A stretch of DNA of 64,000 bases from Streptomyces sp. NBC_01233 (lineage in GTDB: Bacteria; Actinomycetota; Actinomycetes; Streptomycetales; Streptomycetaceae). Location of the stretch: the NCBI RefSeq assembly GCF_035989305.1, contig NZ_CP108514.1, positions 9,776,501-9,840,500 of the forward strand, in the 5' to 3' direction. Position 1 is the stretch's first letter. The number at the start of each line of letters is the position of its first letter. Of the stretch, positions 16,977-25,162 are shown piece after piece. The notes under the pieces were generated by a model. It saw only the letters and a list, made by a program, of their open reading frames with translations. It ran no database searches and was not told where the DNA came from. A program made the position numbers and the translations under genes.

Positions 16977-17048
16977 CGCGAGGCGATCCCGGTCCCCGAA
17001 GCCAGGCCGTCGGGGACCCCGGGGCCTGTCGTTCGGATCAGGCCGGTC

Positions 17049-17834
17049 CTACGGCCGACGGCGGGGCTTTCCGCTCTTGCCGCCCTTGCCCGCCTTGGCG
17101 CCGCCCGAAGCACCACGGGGGTTCTTGCCCGTCGGCTTCCCGGACGCGGTCTTCCGCTGGGCGCCGGACCCGGAGCCCGTTTCGGGGCGCTTGCGCTTCG
17201 CCTTCGGCTGCGGTGGCGTCGGGGGGCGCCCCCGCGTGCTGTTCACGGTCCGGCCGCGGACGATGCCGATGAACTCCTCCACCAGATCGGTGGTCTCCTC
17301 CTGCGGCCACGACAGCGCGACCCGCGACTCGGGCGCGTCCGAGACCGGCCGGTAGGTGAGGTCCTTGCGGTGGTGCAGGCGGGCCAGCGACTGCGGGACG
17401 ACCAGTACGCCCACCCCGGCCGCCACGAGCTCGATCGCGTCCGCCGTCGTCGCGGGGCGCTCGATCGCGGGCCGCCCCGGCAGCTGCTCCCACACGAGGG
17501 TGTCGTCGAGGGGATGCAGCACGATCTCGTCGGCCAGATCCTCGGTGGACACCTCTTCGGCCGTCGCCACCAGGTGGTCCTTGGGGACCACCACCACCGT
17601 GGTCTCGGTGTAGAGCGGGATCGCGCTGAGGTCCGTACGGTCGACCGGCAGCCGGACGAATCCCGCGTCGGCGCCGCCGCCCCGCAGTACGCCGAACGCC
17701 TCGCCCGGGGACACCGCGACAAGGGTCAGCGGGACGTCGGGCAGCCGCTCGTTCCAGATCCGCACCCACTTGCCGGGTGTCACCCCCGGGACATAAGCGA
17801 GCCGGAACGAATGGGGTACTTCCGAGCCTGTCAC
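17049..17834 (-). CDS. LysR-type effector-binding domain without HTH
   Basis: 261 residues starting at GTG 17834. Residues 1-200 are a periplasmic-binding-like LysR substrate domain (FRLAYVPGVTPGKWVRIW, ADAGFVRLPVDR, ETTVVVVPKDHLVA, ELVAAGVGVLVVPQSLA). There is no N-terminal winged helix. Instead the last 55 residues are a Lys/Arg/Gly tail (PKAKRKRPETGSG, GGAKAGKGGKSGKPRRR) that could bind nucleic acid non-specifically. It is divergent, by 58 bases, from a DUF5997 gene. Confidence 0.85.
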   Translation of the reverse strand: MTGSEVPHSFRLAYVPGVTPGKWVRIWNERLPDVPLTLVAVSPGEAFGVLRGGGADAGFVRLPVDRTDLSAIPLYTETTVVVVPKDHLVATAEEVSTEDLADEIVLHPLDDTLVWEQLPGRPAIERPATTADAIELVAAGVGVLVVPQSLARLHHRKDLTYRPVSDAPESRVALSWPQEETTDLVEEFIGIVRGRTVNSTRGRPPTPPQPKAKRKRPETGSGSGAQRKTASGKPTGKNPRGASGGAKAGKGGKSGKPRRRP

Positions 17835-17892
17835 CCCGCCAGGTTACCGGTCGTGGTCGGAGGTAGTGCACACGCTCGATACTCTTGACACC

Positions 17893-18297
17893 ATGACGTC
17901 GCACCAGAACACCCAGACGATGAAGCCCGCGACCGCGGCGAAGAAGCTGGGCGTGTACCTCGAGGCCACCCCCGCTGAGTTCCAGGAGGGTGTCGTCTCG
18001 CGCAGCGAATTGAGTGCGCTCCAGGCCGATCCGCCCGAGTGGCTGCAGGAGCTGCGCCGCAATGGCCCGCACCCCCGGCCGGTGGTCGCGGCCAAGCTCG
18101 GCGTTTCCATCGCCGGCCTTGCCCGTGGGGGAGTCACCGAGCCCCTCACCACCGAGCAGATCGAAGCGCTGAAGCAGGAATCTCCCGAGTGGCTGCAGCG
18201 GGAGCGCACCACCCAGGCCGAGGTCCGCAAGGAAGCGGTCCGGATCAAGGAGAAGAACGCGGAGCGTGCCGAGAAGGCCCGCGAGCAGCAGTCCTGA
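17893..18297 (+). CDS. DUF5997 family protein
   Basis: 134 residues from ATG 17893, a small soluble, charged, helical protein of unknown function found in actinobacteria. It contains two similar halves, each with a PPEWLQELRR/SPEWLQRERT-like motif preceded by a helix, and a Lys/Glu-rich C-terminal helix (EVRKEAVRIKEKNAERAEKA). GATACT at 17877-17882 lies 11 bases upstream of the ATG and could be a -10 box of a nearly leaderless transcript. Divergent from the LysR-like gene. Confidence 0.85.
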   Translation: MTSHQNTQTMKPATAAKKLGVYLEATPAEFQEGVVSRSELSALQADPPEWLQELRRNGPHPRPVVAAKLGVSIAGLARGGVTEPLTTEQIEALKQESPEWLQRERTTQAEVRKEAVRIKEKNAERAEKAREQQS

Positions 18298-18315
18298 CCC
18301 GCGGCTCCGGTTTCC

Positions 18316-18352
18316 GTCAGGCCTGGCCTCCCCCGGGGAGGCCAGGCCTGAC
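18316..18352. terminator. Strong hairpin after the DUF5997 gene
   Basis: GTCAGGCCTGGCCTCCCC pairs perfectly with GGGGAGGCCAGGCCTGAC across 18316-18352, with almost no loop, followed by GCCTTTCT. It lies 18 bases after the stop and before a convergent gene, so it can serve both strands. Confidence 0.9.
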
Positions 18353-18365
18353 GCCTTTCTCCGGT

Positions 18366-19184
18366 TCAGGCGCAGTCGAAGCGGTCCTTGTACGGGCGGC
18401 CCGGGCAGGTCCGGCACTCGAAGAGGTAGACCCCGCCCAGGTCTCCCAGCACCAGGCCGGGACCTTCGTACGCGACACCCTGATCCTCGACGGGAGTCCA
18501 GGCCGGCCGGGCCGCGGCGTCCGCCTCGGTGCTCTCCACGGTCAGCAGATGGTCCATCGGCTTCCCGCACCCCGAACAGTCCGGCCATTGCGGGTCCTGA
18601 CTCCAGCCGGGGTATCCGCCCAGCTTGATCCCCGGAGCGGTGGACAAGTGGTACTGGTAGTCCCACCCCGTCTCTGCCTCCACCTGCCCGAAACGCGGCT
18701 CCAGGGCGTCCCAGAGCCCGTCGGGGAGGTCCCAGCCGGGGTACTCCGTGACCGGCTCCGGATGCACGACGCACGGCTTCGGTACATGTCCGGACGGGAC
18801 CCCGACGGGGAGCGGCGGTGCGTCGCGGGCCTTCCCGACCGCCTCCGCATCCCGCCAGTGCACCTCGGGAACGACCCATCGGCCGTCGTGATCGCGCGGG
18901 CACCACAGCACCTGGAGCAGGTCGCATCCAGGGGGGAACGGCACGATCCCCAGCGCGTCGGCGGCGTGGAGCTGGACCACCGGCACCATCGGCGAACGAT
19001 GGTGCTCCGGACACACGGGCCAGGCCTCGTGTTCGGGCCACGACAGCGGACCGCCCACCGAACTGTCCCGCCGCGTCGGGCTGCCCACTCGGGGATGCAG
19101 CCGCAGCGCCTGCTTCCGAAGCGGGGCGACCTCGGGGAAGAGCCCCTCGACGTCCACGGGTCGGGGAGGAGTGCGGCGGGTCAC
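18366..19184 (-). CDS. YwqG/DUF1963-like hypothetical protein
   Basis: 272 residues, GTG 19184 overlapping the upstream YdeI stop as GTGA. Features are VPVVQLHAADALGIVPFPPG, a CPRDHDGR stretch, a repeated W-rich region (GWDYQYHLSTAPGIKLGGYP) and two Cys pairs (CSGCGKP and ECRTCPG) that might bind zinc. This layout is typical of the DUF1963/YwqG group, whose function is not known. It is co-translated with the YdeI gene. Confidence 0.65.
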   Translation of the reverse strand: MTRRTPPRPVDVEGLFPEVAPLRKQALRLHPRVGSPTRRDSSVGGPLSWPEHEAWPVCPEHHRSPMVPVVQLHAADALGIVPFPPGCDLLQVLWCPRDHDGRWVVPEVHWRDAEAVGKARDAPPLPVGVPSGHVPKPCVVHPEPVTEYPGWDLPDGLWDALEPRFGQVEAETGWDYQYHLSTAPGIKLGGYPGWSQDPQWPDCSGCGKPMDHLLTVESTEADAAARPAWTPVEDQGVAYEGPGLVLGDLGGVYLFECRTCPGRPYKDRFDCA

Positions 19185-19756
19185 GGGGCCGCGCCCGACG
19201 TCAGCAGGTGCAGGGCCCTGGTGAGCCGGGCCTGCCTGCTCTCCGGCCTGAGGGCCTGGAGCAGGGGCAGGATCAGCTGGTAGCGCCCGGTCCTGTCGAG
19301 CGCCTCGAACGCCTTCCGGGCCCCGGGGCGCGCGTCGAGGGCCGCCGCGAGATCCGGCGGTACCGCCGCCGTCTTCTGCGACTCGTAGGCGCCCGCCCAC
19401 CGTCCGTCCGCCTGCGCCCTGCGCACCTCGGCGAGCCCGGGTTCGCGCATCCGCCCCGCGGCCGTCAGCGCCGCCACCTTGTCCACGTTCACCTGCGACC
19501 ACAGGCTCTTGGGGCGGCGCGGCACGTACTTCTGCAGGTAGTGCCGCTCGTCGAGGGCGCGCCGCTGGCCGGAGATCCAGCCGTAGCACAGCCCGATGTC
19601 GACCAACTCGTCGTCGGTGACCGACGGAAGGCCGGACTTCTTCTTGGCGACCTTGACCCATACGCCCTCGTGGCGCGTGTGGTGCTCGGCGAGCCAGCCC
19701 TCGAACGCCTCGGCGTCCGCGAAGCCGACGATCTCCACCCCGTCCAGTTCGTCCAT
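19181..19756 (-). CDS. YdeI/OmpD-associated family protein
   Basis: 191 residues. The family's conserved regions are visible: EGWLAEHHTRHEGVWVKVAKK, then DIGLCYGWISGQRRALDE and YVPRRPKSLWSQVNVDKV. The C-terminus has the helical bundle (LAAALDARPGARKAFEAL). Bacterial members are small cytosolic proteins of uncertain, possibly stress-related, function. It is the first gene of the pair with the DUF1963-like gene. Confidence 0.85.
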   Translation of the reverse strand: MDELDGVEIVGFADAEAFEGWLAEHHTRHEGVWVKVAKKKSGLPSVTDDELVDIGLCYGWISGQRRALDERHYLQKYVPRRPKSLWSQVNVDKVAALTAAGRMREPGLAEVRRAQADGRWAGAYESQKTAAVPPDLAAALDARPGARKAFEALDRTGRYQLILPLLQALRPESRQARLTRALHLLTSGAAP

Positions 19757-19760
19757 GCGC

Positions 19761-20708
19761 TCAGGCTATCTCCCGAGCCGGCCCGTGACCGTCCTCACCG
19801 GGGTGACCGTACTCCCGGGCTCCCGCCGCGAGCTCGTGCAGCACCTCCTCCAACGAGGGCCTGCGGGTGTCGAGTTCGAGAAGCACGATCCCGTGTTCGG
19901 TGGCGAGCGCGCCGACGTGCTCCGCCGTCATGCCGGTCACGGCGAGCCGCCCGCGCCCCGACAGCGCGGCTCGGACGACCGTGGCGCCCTCGGCAGCCAG
20001 TACGGCGGCCAGCTCGGCCCCGCGCGCAGTGCCCACCACGACCCGGGCCGCGGCGCCCCGCGCGGCGAACTCGTCAGCGGACTGCGCCGCGACCACCCGG
20101 CCCCGCCCGAGGACGACGATCCGGTCGGCGGTGTCCGCCGCCTCCGCCGCACGCTCGCCGGTGATCGCGACCGTACGGCCCTCCGCGGCCAGCGTGCGAA
20201 GGAGCCGGCGGGCCCATCGCACGCCCTCGGCGTCCAGCCCGGCCAGCGGCTCGTCCAGCAGCAGCACGGGCGGATCCCCGAGCAGTGCGGCGGCGATCCG
20301 CAGCCGCTGCCGCATCGCGGGGGAGTACGTCGCCACGCGCCGCCGCGGCTCCCGCGCCAGCCCCGTCTCCGCGAGGACCTCGGCCACCCGGCCGGCCCCG
20401 ATGCCGTGGGCGCGGGCCAGCGCCCGCAGGCAGGCCCCCGCGGTGCGCCGGCCGCGCAGCGCGGCCGGCTCGGGCAGGGCCCCGATCTGGTGCGGGCTGC
20501 GCGGGCGGCCGCGCAGCGGGACGCCGCCCACGGCGACCGTGCCCGCGGTCGGGGAGTCCAGCCCCAGGATCAGACGCAGCGCGCTGGTCTTGCCGGCCCC
20601 GGCGGGGCCGAGCACCGCCGTGACCGTCCCCGGTCCCGCCGTGAGGGACAGCCGGTCGACGGCGGCGCGGCCGCCGTGCATCTTGGTGAGTTCCTTGACC
20701 TCGATCAC
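19761..20708 (-). CDS. ABC transporter ATP-binding protein (BcrA/DrrA-like), no permease nearby
   Basis: 315 residues from GTG 20708 (IEVKELTKMHGGRAAVD). Walker A is GPAGAGKTS and Walker B VLLLDEPLAGLD, but the signature motif, normally LSGGQ, reads YSPAMRQ, as in the drug-export (BcrA, DrrA, YxlF) branch with a relaxed signature. The C-terminal 100 residues are a regulatory domain ending in RRPSLEEVLHEL. These subunits work with a separate membrane protein; none is encoded next to it in this window. It is divergent from the two-component pair, so a sensing/export link is possible but unproven. Confidence 0.9.
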   Translation of the reverse strand: MIEVKELTKMHGGRAAVDRLSLTAGPGTVTAVLGPAGAGKTSALRLILGLDSPTAGTVAVGGVPLRGRPRSPHQIGALPEPAALRGRRTAGACLRALARAHGIGAGRVAEVLAETGLAREPRRRVATYSPAMRQRLRIAAALLGDPPVLLLDEPLAGLDAEGVRWARRLLRTLAAEGRTVAITGERAAEAADTADRIVVLGRGRVVAAQSADEFAARGAAARVVVGTARGAELAAVLAAEGATVVRAALSGRGRLAVTGMTAEHVGALATEHGIVLLELDTRRPSLEEVLHELAAGAREYGHPGEDGHGPAREIA

Positions 20709-20841
20709 GCGGCCCACCCTGCCGGGAGACCCGCCCCGAGGACATCGGGCCGTCGGCGGCAAGCACGGGGGGAGCCACCGCCCCGGGGTGTAAGCCCGGG
20801 GGCCGATGTCCGCACGTGGGCCCGCTGGTTACCGTCACGGC

Positions 20842-22107
20842 ATGGACACCCCACCCAGGAATGCGAAGAGCACGGAGCGCGCCGAGAGCGCCGACCAGCG
20901 TGTGCAGGGCTCCGGCGGCCCCGCGCCGAAACCGGCGTCGGCCGCCGCGGCGTGGGGCGGAGCCGTCCTCTACCTCCTCATCCCGGGCCTGCTGATCGGA
21001 GGCGTCCCGTACGCGGCCGGGCCGCTCCTCGGGGCGGTGCTGCTGCTCGCCGTGACCCCGCTCTACGGACTGCTGCGGCGCCGGCCCCTGGTGGCGCTGA
21101 CCTTGACCCTCCTCGGGGGCGCGCTCGTCGCGGGCGCTAGCAGGGACCACACCCCGGGCCGGTTCCTGGTGTTCATGGCCTCGGACCTCGCGCTCGGCTT
21201 CATCGTCGCCACGCGCTCCCGGCGGGACGCGCTCATCGCCACCGCCATGGTGGTCGTCATCGAGCTCCCCGCCGTCGGACTGCTGTCGGTCGGGCCCTAC
21301 GACATGATGAGCACCGGCCTGATCGCCTCCCTCTCCCTGGGCGCCGTCTACATGACCGGTCTGCGGTTCCGCGAGCGCCGGGAGCACACGGTGGAACTGC
21401 GGTCGAAGGAGGTCTCCGAGGCGGTGACCGCGGAACGGCTGCGCATCGCACGCGAGTTGCACGACATGGTCGCCCACAGCGTCGGCGTGATCGCCATCCA
21501 GGCCGGTGTGGGCAGCCGGGTCATCGAGACGCAGCCGGCGGAGGCCCGCGCCGCCCTGCAGGCCATCGAGGCCACCAGCCGGGAAACCCTGTCGGGCCTT
21601 CGCCGTACACTGGTGGCACTGCGTCAGGCGCAGCCGGACGGCCTCCACGGGCAGGCGCCGCTCGGCCCCGCCCCCGGACTGGCGGACCTCGGCGCCCTCG
21701 TGGCCACGACCGCCGCCGCCGGGGTACGGGTCGACGTGCGGCGGGAGGGGGAGGAGCGCCAACTCCCTCCCGACATCGACCTGTCGGCGTACCGCATCGT
21801 GCAGGAGGCGCTGACCAACGTGGTCCGCCACGCGGGTACCGGGCACTGCCGGGTCACCATCGGATACGGGGAACAGGAGCTGACCGTGGAGGTCGTCGAC
21901 GACGGGCGCGGGACGACCGAGGACATCGGGAGCACGGGATTCGGCATCACCGGGATGCGGGAGCGGGTCAGCCTGCTGCACGGCCGGTTCGCTGCCGGGC
22001 CGCGTTCCACCGGCGGATTCCTGGTCGAGGCGGCGCTGCCGCTGCCGCCGCTGCTGCCGGTCACCGCGGCTGCAGCCGGGGCCGAGGGTGGGGGAGGGGC
22101 CCGGTGA
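20842..22107 (+). CDS. Sensor histidine kinase, NarL-partner type
   Basis: 421 residues, ATG 20842. Five to six hydrophobic segments between residues 38 and 172 form the membrane sensor. HisKA_3 follows with RIARELHDMVAHSVGV (phospho-accepting His207) and a HATPase domain (ALTNVVRHAGTG N-box, VVDDGRG, GFGITGMRERV). Its GTGA overlap with the response regulator shows they are translated together. No separate sensory domain is present, so the stimulus is probably in or near the membrane. Confidence 0.93.
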   Translation: MDTPPRNAKSTERAESADQRVQGSGGPAPKPASAAAAWGGAVLYLLIPGLLIGGVPYAAGPLLGAVLLLAVTPLYGLLRRRPLVALTLTLLGGALVAGASRDHTPGRFLVFMASDLALGFIVATRSRRDALIATAMVVVIELPAVGLLSVGPYDMMSTGLIASLSLGAVYMTGLRFRERREHTVELRSKEVSEAVTAERLRIARELHDMVAHSVGVIAIQAGVGSRVIETQPAEARAALQAIEATSRETLSGLRRTLVALRQAQPDGLHGQAPLGPAPGLADLGALVATTAAAGVRVDVRREGEERQLPPDIDLSAYRIVQEALTNVVRHAGTGHCRVTIGYGEQELTVEVVDDGRGTTEDIGSTGFGITGMRERVSLLHGRFAAGPRSTGGFLVEAALPLPPLLPVTAAAAGAEGGGGAR

Positions 22108-22814
22108 GCGGGGTTCGCGCGAGGCCGGTCCGCGTACTCCTGGTGGACGACCAGCCGCTGGTCCGCTCCGGCCTGCGCGTACTGATCGCGGACACCGCCG
22201 ACCTGGAGGTCGTCGGAGAGGCCGGTACGGGCACGGAGGCGGTCCGCCTCGCCGCGGAACTGCGCCCCGACGTGGTCGTGATGGACATCCGGATGCCGGG
22301 AATGGACGGGATCGAGGCCACCCGGCTGATCACTGCGGGGAGCGGGGGGAGGGGTGGCGCCGGGGGGACCGAGGACGTCAGGATCCTCGTCCTGACCACC
22401 TTCGACGAGGACGCCCACGTCTACGGGGCGCTGCGCGCCGGCGCGAGCGGGTTCGCGGTGAAGGACATGGCCCTGGAGGAGATCCTCGCGGCGATCAGGG
22501 TCGTCGCCGCCGGAGACGCCCTGATCGCGCCGGGTGTGACGCGCCGGCTGATCGCGGACTTCGTCCGGCAGCCGGGGCTCCCGGCGGCGGAGCCGGCCCT
22601 GAGGTCCGTCGCCGGTATCACCGGGCGGGAGCGGGAGGTCCTCACCCTGGTCGGGCGGGGCCGCTCGAACGGGGAGATAGCCGAGGAACTGTTCATCTCG
22701 GCCGCCACGGCCAAATCCCACGTATCACGCCTGTTCACCAAGCTCGGCGCCCGGGACCGGGTCCAACTCGTCATCACGGCCTACGAGATGGGGCTGGTCG
22801 CACCGCCCCGATGA
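22104..22814 (+). CDS. NarL/LuxR-family response regulator
   Basis: 236 residues, GTG 22104 overlapping the kinase stop. Receiver domain with VLLVDDQ, the phospho-acceptor Asp in VVMDIRMPG, Thr in VLTTFDED and Lys in FAVKDMA; a Gly-rich insertion (AGSGGRGGAGG) sits before strand 4. The C-terminal LuxR HTH reads ITGREREVLTLVGRGRSNG and ATAKSHVSRLFTKLG. It should control target genes when phosphorylated by the adjacent kinase; the divergent ABC ATPase gene is the nearest candidate. Confidence 0.94.
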   Translation: MSGVRARPVRVLLVDDQPLVRSGLRVLIADTADLEVVGEAGTGTEAVRLAAELRPDVVVMDIRMPGMDGIEATRLITAGSGGRGGAGGTEDVRILVLTTFDEDAHVYGALRAGASGFAVKDMALEEILAAIRVVAAGDALIAPGVTRRLIADFVRQPGLPAAEPALRSVAGITGREREVLTLVGRGRSNGEIAEELFISAATAKSHVSRLFTKLGARDRVQLVITAYEMGLVAPPR

Positions 22815-22865
22815 GGGGGCCGGACGCCGGAGCAGATGAGGGGCAGGCGACGGGGAAACGATTCC

Positions 22866-23321
22866 TCAGGCGGTCACGGTGTCCGTGCGGGCTTCGTCCC
22901 GGCGCCCGGCGGACGCGGCCGGGCGCGAGGCGAACAGCCCGTCCACGGCGAGGGCGCCGGGGCCGGTGAAGACCAGCAGGAGGAAGGCCCAGCAGAACAT
23001 CGCGGAGGCTTCGCCGCCGTTCTGCAGCGGCCAGAGCGCACCGGGCTGGTGCACGGTGAAGTAGGCGTACGCCATCGAGCCGGAGGCGACGAAGGCGGCC
23101 GACCGGGTGCCGAGGCCCAACAGGACCAGGGCGCCGGCGACCAGCTGGATGGCGGCGGCGTACCACCCCGGCCAGGTGCCGGCGGCGACCGTGCCGCCGC
23201 CGTGGGCGCCGCCGAGGACGCCGAAGAGGGAGGCGGCGCCGTGGGAGGCGAACAGCAGTCCCGTGACGATCCGGAACAGGCCGACGGCATAGGGCTGGGC
23301 GTGCTGGAGACGTGTGTTCAT
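22866..23321 (-). CDS. DoxX family membrane protein
   Basis: 151 residues with four hydrophobic helices. LFRIVTGLLFASHGAASLFG is the DoxX opening motif, followed by WYAAAIQLVAGALVLLGLG and FCWAFLLLVFTGPGALAVD. DoxX proteins are small quinone- or thiol-related membrane proteins, in mycobacteria part of a redox complex. It converges with the response regulator. The ATG at 23321 follows GGAGGCTCCCCCC. Confidence 0.9.
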   Translation of the reverse strand: MNTRLQHAQPYAVGLFRIVTGLLFASHGAASLFGVLGGAHGGGTVAAGTWPGWYAAAIQLVAGALVLLGLGTRSAAFVASGSMAYAYFTVHQPGALWPLQNGGEASAMFCWAFLLLVFTGPGALAVDGLFASRPAASAGRRDEARTDTVTA

Positions 23322-23392
23322 GGGGGGAGGCTCCTTCGGTTGGGGACGGGTCCCGAAGTCGTGCCGAGATGCTCAAGCGGAGCGAGCCAAAG

Positions 23393-23408
23393 GTTAGGTA
23401 GGCCTAAC
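23393..23408. promoter_or_regulatory. Inverted repeat upstream of doxX
   Basis: GTTAGG-TAGG-CCTAAC, a 6-bp perfect inverted repeat with a 4-base centre, lies 72 bases before the doxX start in a locally AT-richer spot. It may be an operator. It resembles half of an iron-regulator box but lacks the correct spacing. Confidence 0.35.
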
Positions 23409-23559
23409 TGGCCTGGCAAGCGCGAGTTTCGGCCACAGGCCGAGGGGATCCGACGCTACCCCGCGGGCGGAAGGCGGCACCGGCGGCGCGCGCGGAGCTC
23501 CCCTCCTCGGCGACAGCCGGCGGATCACGGGGCGGGCGGACCGGGCCGGGAGCCGAGTG

Positions 23560-23970
23560 CGGCATCAGGTGGCGATCCGGCAGGAAGCCGGGCGGGCCGG
23601 GCGGGGCGGGCAGCGATCCGGCAGCGGCCGGGCGGACGGGGCAGGGCCTCGACGGGCGGGCCGGAAGCCGGGTGGACCGGGCAGAGGCCGAGCGGGAGCT
23701 GGGAGGGCTGGGCAGGGGCCGGGCAGAAGCGGGGAGGGCTGGGCAGGTTCCGGGTGGAAACCGGGAAGACCAGCAGGGGCCGGGCGGAAGCCGGGTGGAC
23801 CGGGTAGCGGCCGGGCAGAAGCGGGGAGGGCTGGGCACGGCCGGGCGGGAGCTGGGAAGGCCGGCAGGAGTCGGGCAAGGGTGGGGCCGAGGCTGGGAGG
23901 ACGGGGTGGAAACCCGGCGAGGGGCCGAGGTTGGGAAGGCCGGGCGGGAGACGGGCCAGGGCAGGGGCGG
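23560..23970. repeat. G-rich degenerate tandem repeat tract
   Basis: About 400 bases built of variable 15-30-base units of the type GGCCGGGCAGAAGCGGGGA followed by GGGCTGGGCA. One 29-base copy is exact at 23717-23745 and 23809-23837, and near-copies occur around 23660, 23777 and 23850. The plus strand is very purine-rich (G runs of 3-5), while the minus strand would be C-rich. Frames through it give only low-complexity Gly/Arg/Glu peptides on one strand and Pro-rich ones on the other, without start signals, so it is read as non-coding. Confidence 0.8.
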
Positions 23971-23977
23971 CGATCGG

Positions 23978-24016
23978 GACCTGCCGGTCCGTTCCCCTGT
24001 GACGGACCGGCAGGTC
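23978..24016. terminator. 14-bp hairpin at the end of the repeat tract
   Basis: GACCTGCCGGTCCG (23978-23991) pairs perfectly with CGGACCGGCAGGTC (24003-24016) around an 11-base loop, followed by CTCGTCTCCTCC. It is typical of a Streptomyces terminator, yet no gene ends just before it on either strand. It may protect the transporter operon from read-through of the repeat tract. Confidence 0.75.
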
Positions 24017-24181
24017 CTCGTCTCCTCCTGAGCCTAGGACCGGGCCGCGCCTGCGCATGTGCATCGTGTGCAGGCTCCGTTGATCTTCCGTGCAGATCGT
24101 TTGAGCCGACCGGAGGGGGCGTGCCCCGCCGGGCGGCCCCGCCCGCTGGCGCCGCGCGCAGCGGTGCGGTCCGCTGGAGGG

Positions 24182-25162
24182 GTGAGCATCCCTCCCGGCC
24201 GCGGCTGGTGGACCGGGCTCCCGCCCGCGGCGGGAGCCGCCGTCATGGCGGCCGGCATCATCTCCGTCGGCCTGCACCTGACCGGGCACGAGACGGCCTC
24301 GCTGGTCGCCCTCGTCCTCGCCGTTGCCCTGTGGCTCGTGCTCGCCGCCGACTTCACGGCCCGGCTGGTCGGCGACCGCGGCCGGTTCCGCGCCGAGGCC
24401 GACACCCCGGCCGCGCTGACGGCCATCGCCGCCACCACGGTCGTCGGCACCCGGCTCTCCATGCTCGGATGGCAGACCGTGGCGGCCGCCCTGCTCGCGC
24501 TCTCCGCGGCGCTTTGGCCCGGGCTGTTGCTGAACGTCGTACGGCACTGGGGGCGGCGGATGCCGGGGGCGGCGTTCCTCGGCTGCGTGGCCACCCAGGG
24601 TCTGGCCGTCCTCGCGACGGCCGTCGCCGCCGCCGGCGGTTACGACTGGATGGCCCGGGCGGCCCTGGCCGCCTTCTGCCTCGGGCTGGTGCTCTACGCG
24701 GCGGCCTTCCTCCGCTTCGACCTGCGCGAGGTGGTGGGCGGCGCGGGCGACCACTGGGTCGCGGGCGGGGCGCTGTCCATCTCCGCCCTGGCCGGATCCA
24801 AGCTCACGGCGTCACCCGTATGGACGGGTACGGCGCACGAGGTCCTGCGCGACGTCACACTGGCGCTGCTCGCCCTGTCCCTCGTCTGGTACGTCGTCCT
24901 CCTCACCGCCGAACTGCGCCACCCGCGGCCGCGCTACGACATCCGGCGCTGGGCCACCGTCTTCCCGCTCGGCATGACCGCCGTGGCCTGCCTTTCCGCG
25001 GCCGCCCCGGCCGGCGTCGCCTGGCTGCTCCCGCTGGGCGAGGTTCTGCTGTGGATCGCCGTGGGCGCCTGGCTGCTGACCTTCGCCGCACTGGTCGCCT
25101 CCCACGTCAAGGCCCGCCTCGGCTCCCGGCGCCCGCCCGGCCCGGGGACAATGGCCCGATGA
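24182..25162 (+). CDS. TDT-family (tellurite-resistance/C4-dicarboxylate type) transporter
   Basis: About 326 residues with ten predicted membrane helices. The first, GAAVMAAGIISVGLHLTG, matches the opening helix of the TehA/Mae1/SLAC1 fold, and later helices carry Arg and Phe (AAAFLRFDLREVVGGAGDHW). The family includes anion channels, malate and sulfite permeases. The start is uncertain: GTG 24182 directly follows GGAGGG, ATG 24059 would add 41 unlikely residues, and ATG 24245 would cut into TM1. Its stop overlaps the methyltransferase start as ATGA. Confidence 0.8.
   Translation: MSIPPGRGWWTGLPPAAGAAVMAAGIISVGLHLTGHETASLVALVLAVALWLVLAADFTARLVGDRGRFRAEADTPAALTAIAATTVVGTRLSMLGWQTVAAALLALSAALWPGLLLNVVRHWGRRMPGAAFLGCVATQGLAVLATAVAAAGGYDWMARAALAAFCLGLVLYAAAFLRFDLREVVGGAGDHWVAGGALSISALAGSKLTASPVWTGTAHEVLRDVTLALLALSLVWYVVLLTAELRHPRPRYDIRRWATVFPLGMTAVACLSAAAPAGVAWLLPLGEVLLWIAVGAWLLTFAALVASHVKARLGSRRPPGPGTMAR

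Larger units (their letters stand above)
23409..24181. other. Gene-free stretch between doxX and the TDT transporter
   Basis: 770 bases with no supported gene. They hold the G-rich repeat tract (23560-23970), a 14-bp hairpin (23978-24016) and about 160 bases of leader before the transporter. An alternative upstream ATG of the transporter at 24059 would shorten the gap. Confidence 0.6.

Noticed and set aside
23393..23408. Iron (DmdR/IdeR) box upstream of doxX
   Set aside because: The arms GTTAGG/CCTAAC fit, but the centre is 4 bases instead of 1, so the 19-bp box is not formed.
23672..24031. A 119-codon open frame through the G-rich repeats
   Set aside because: Low-complexity Gly/Arg/Glu composition, no ribosome site, and other frames are open as well; better explained as repeat DNA.
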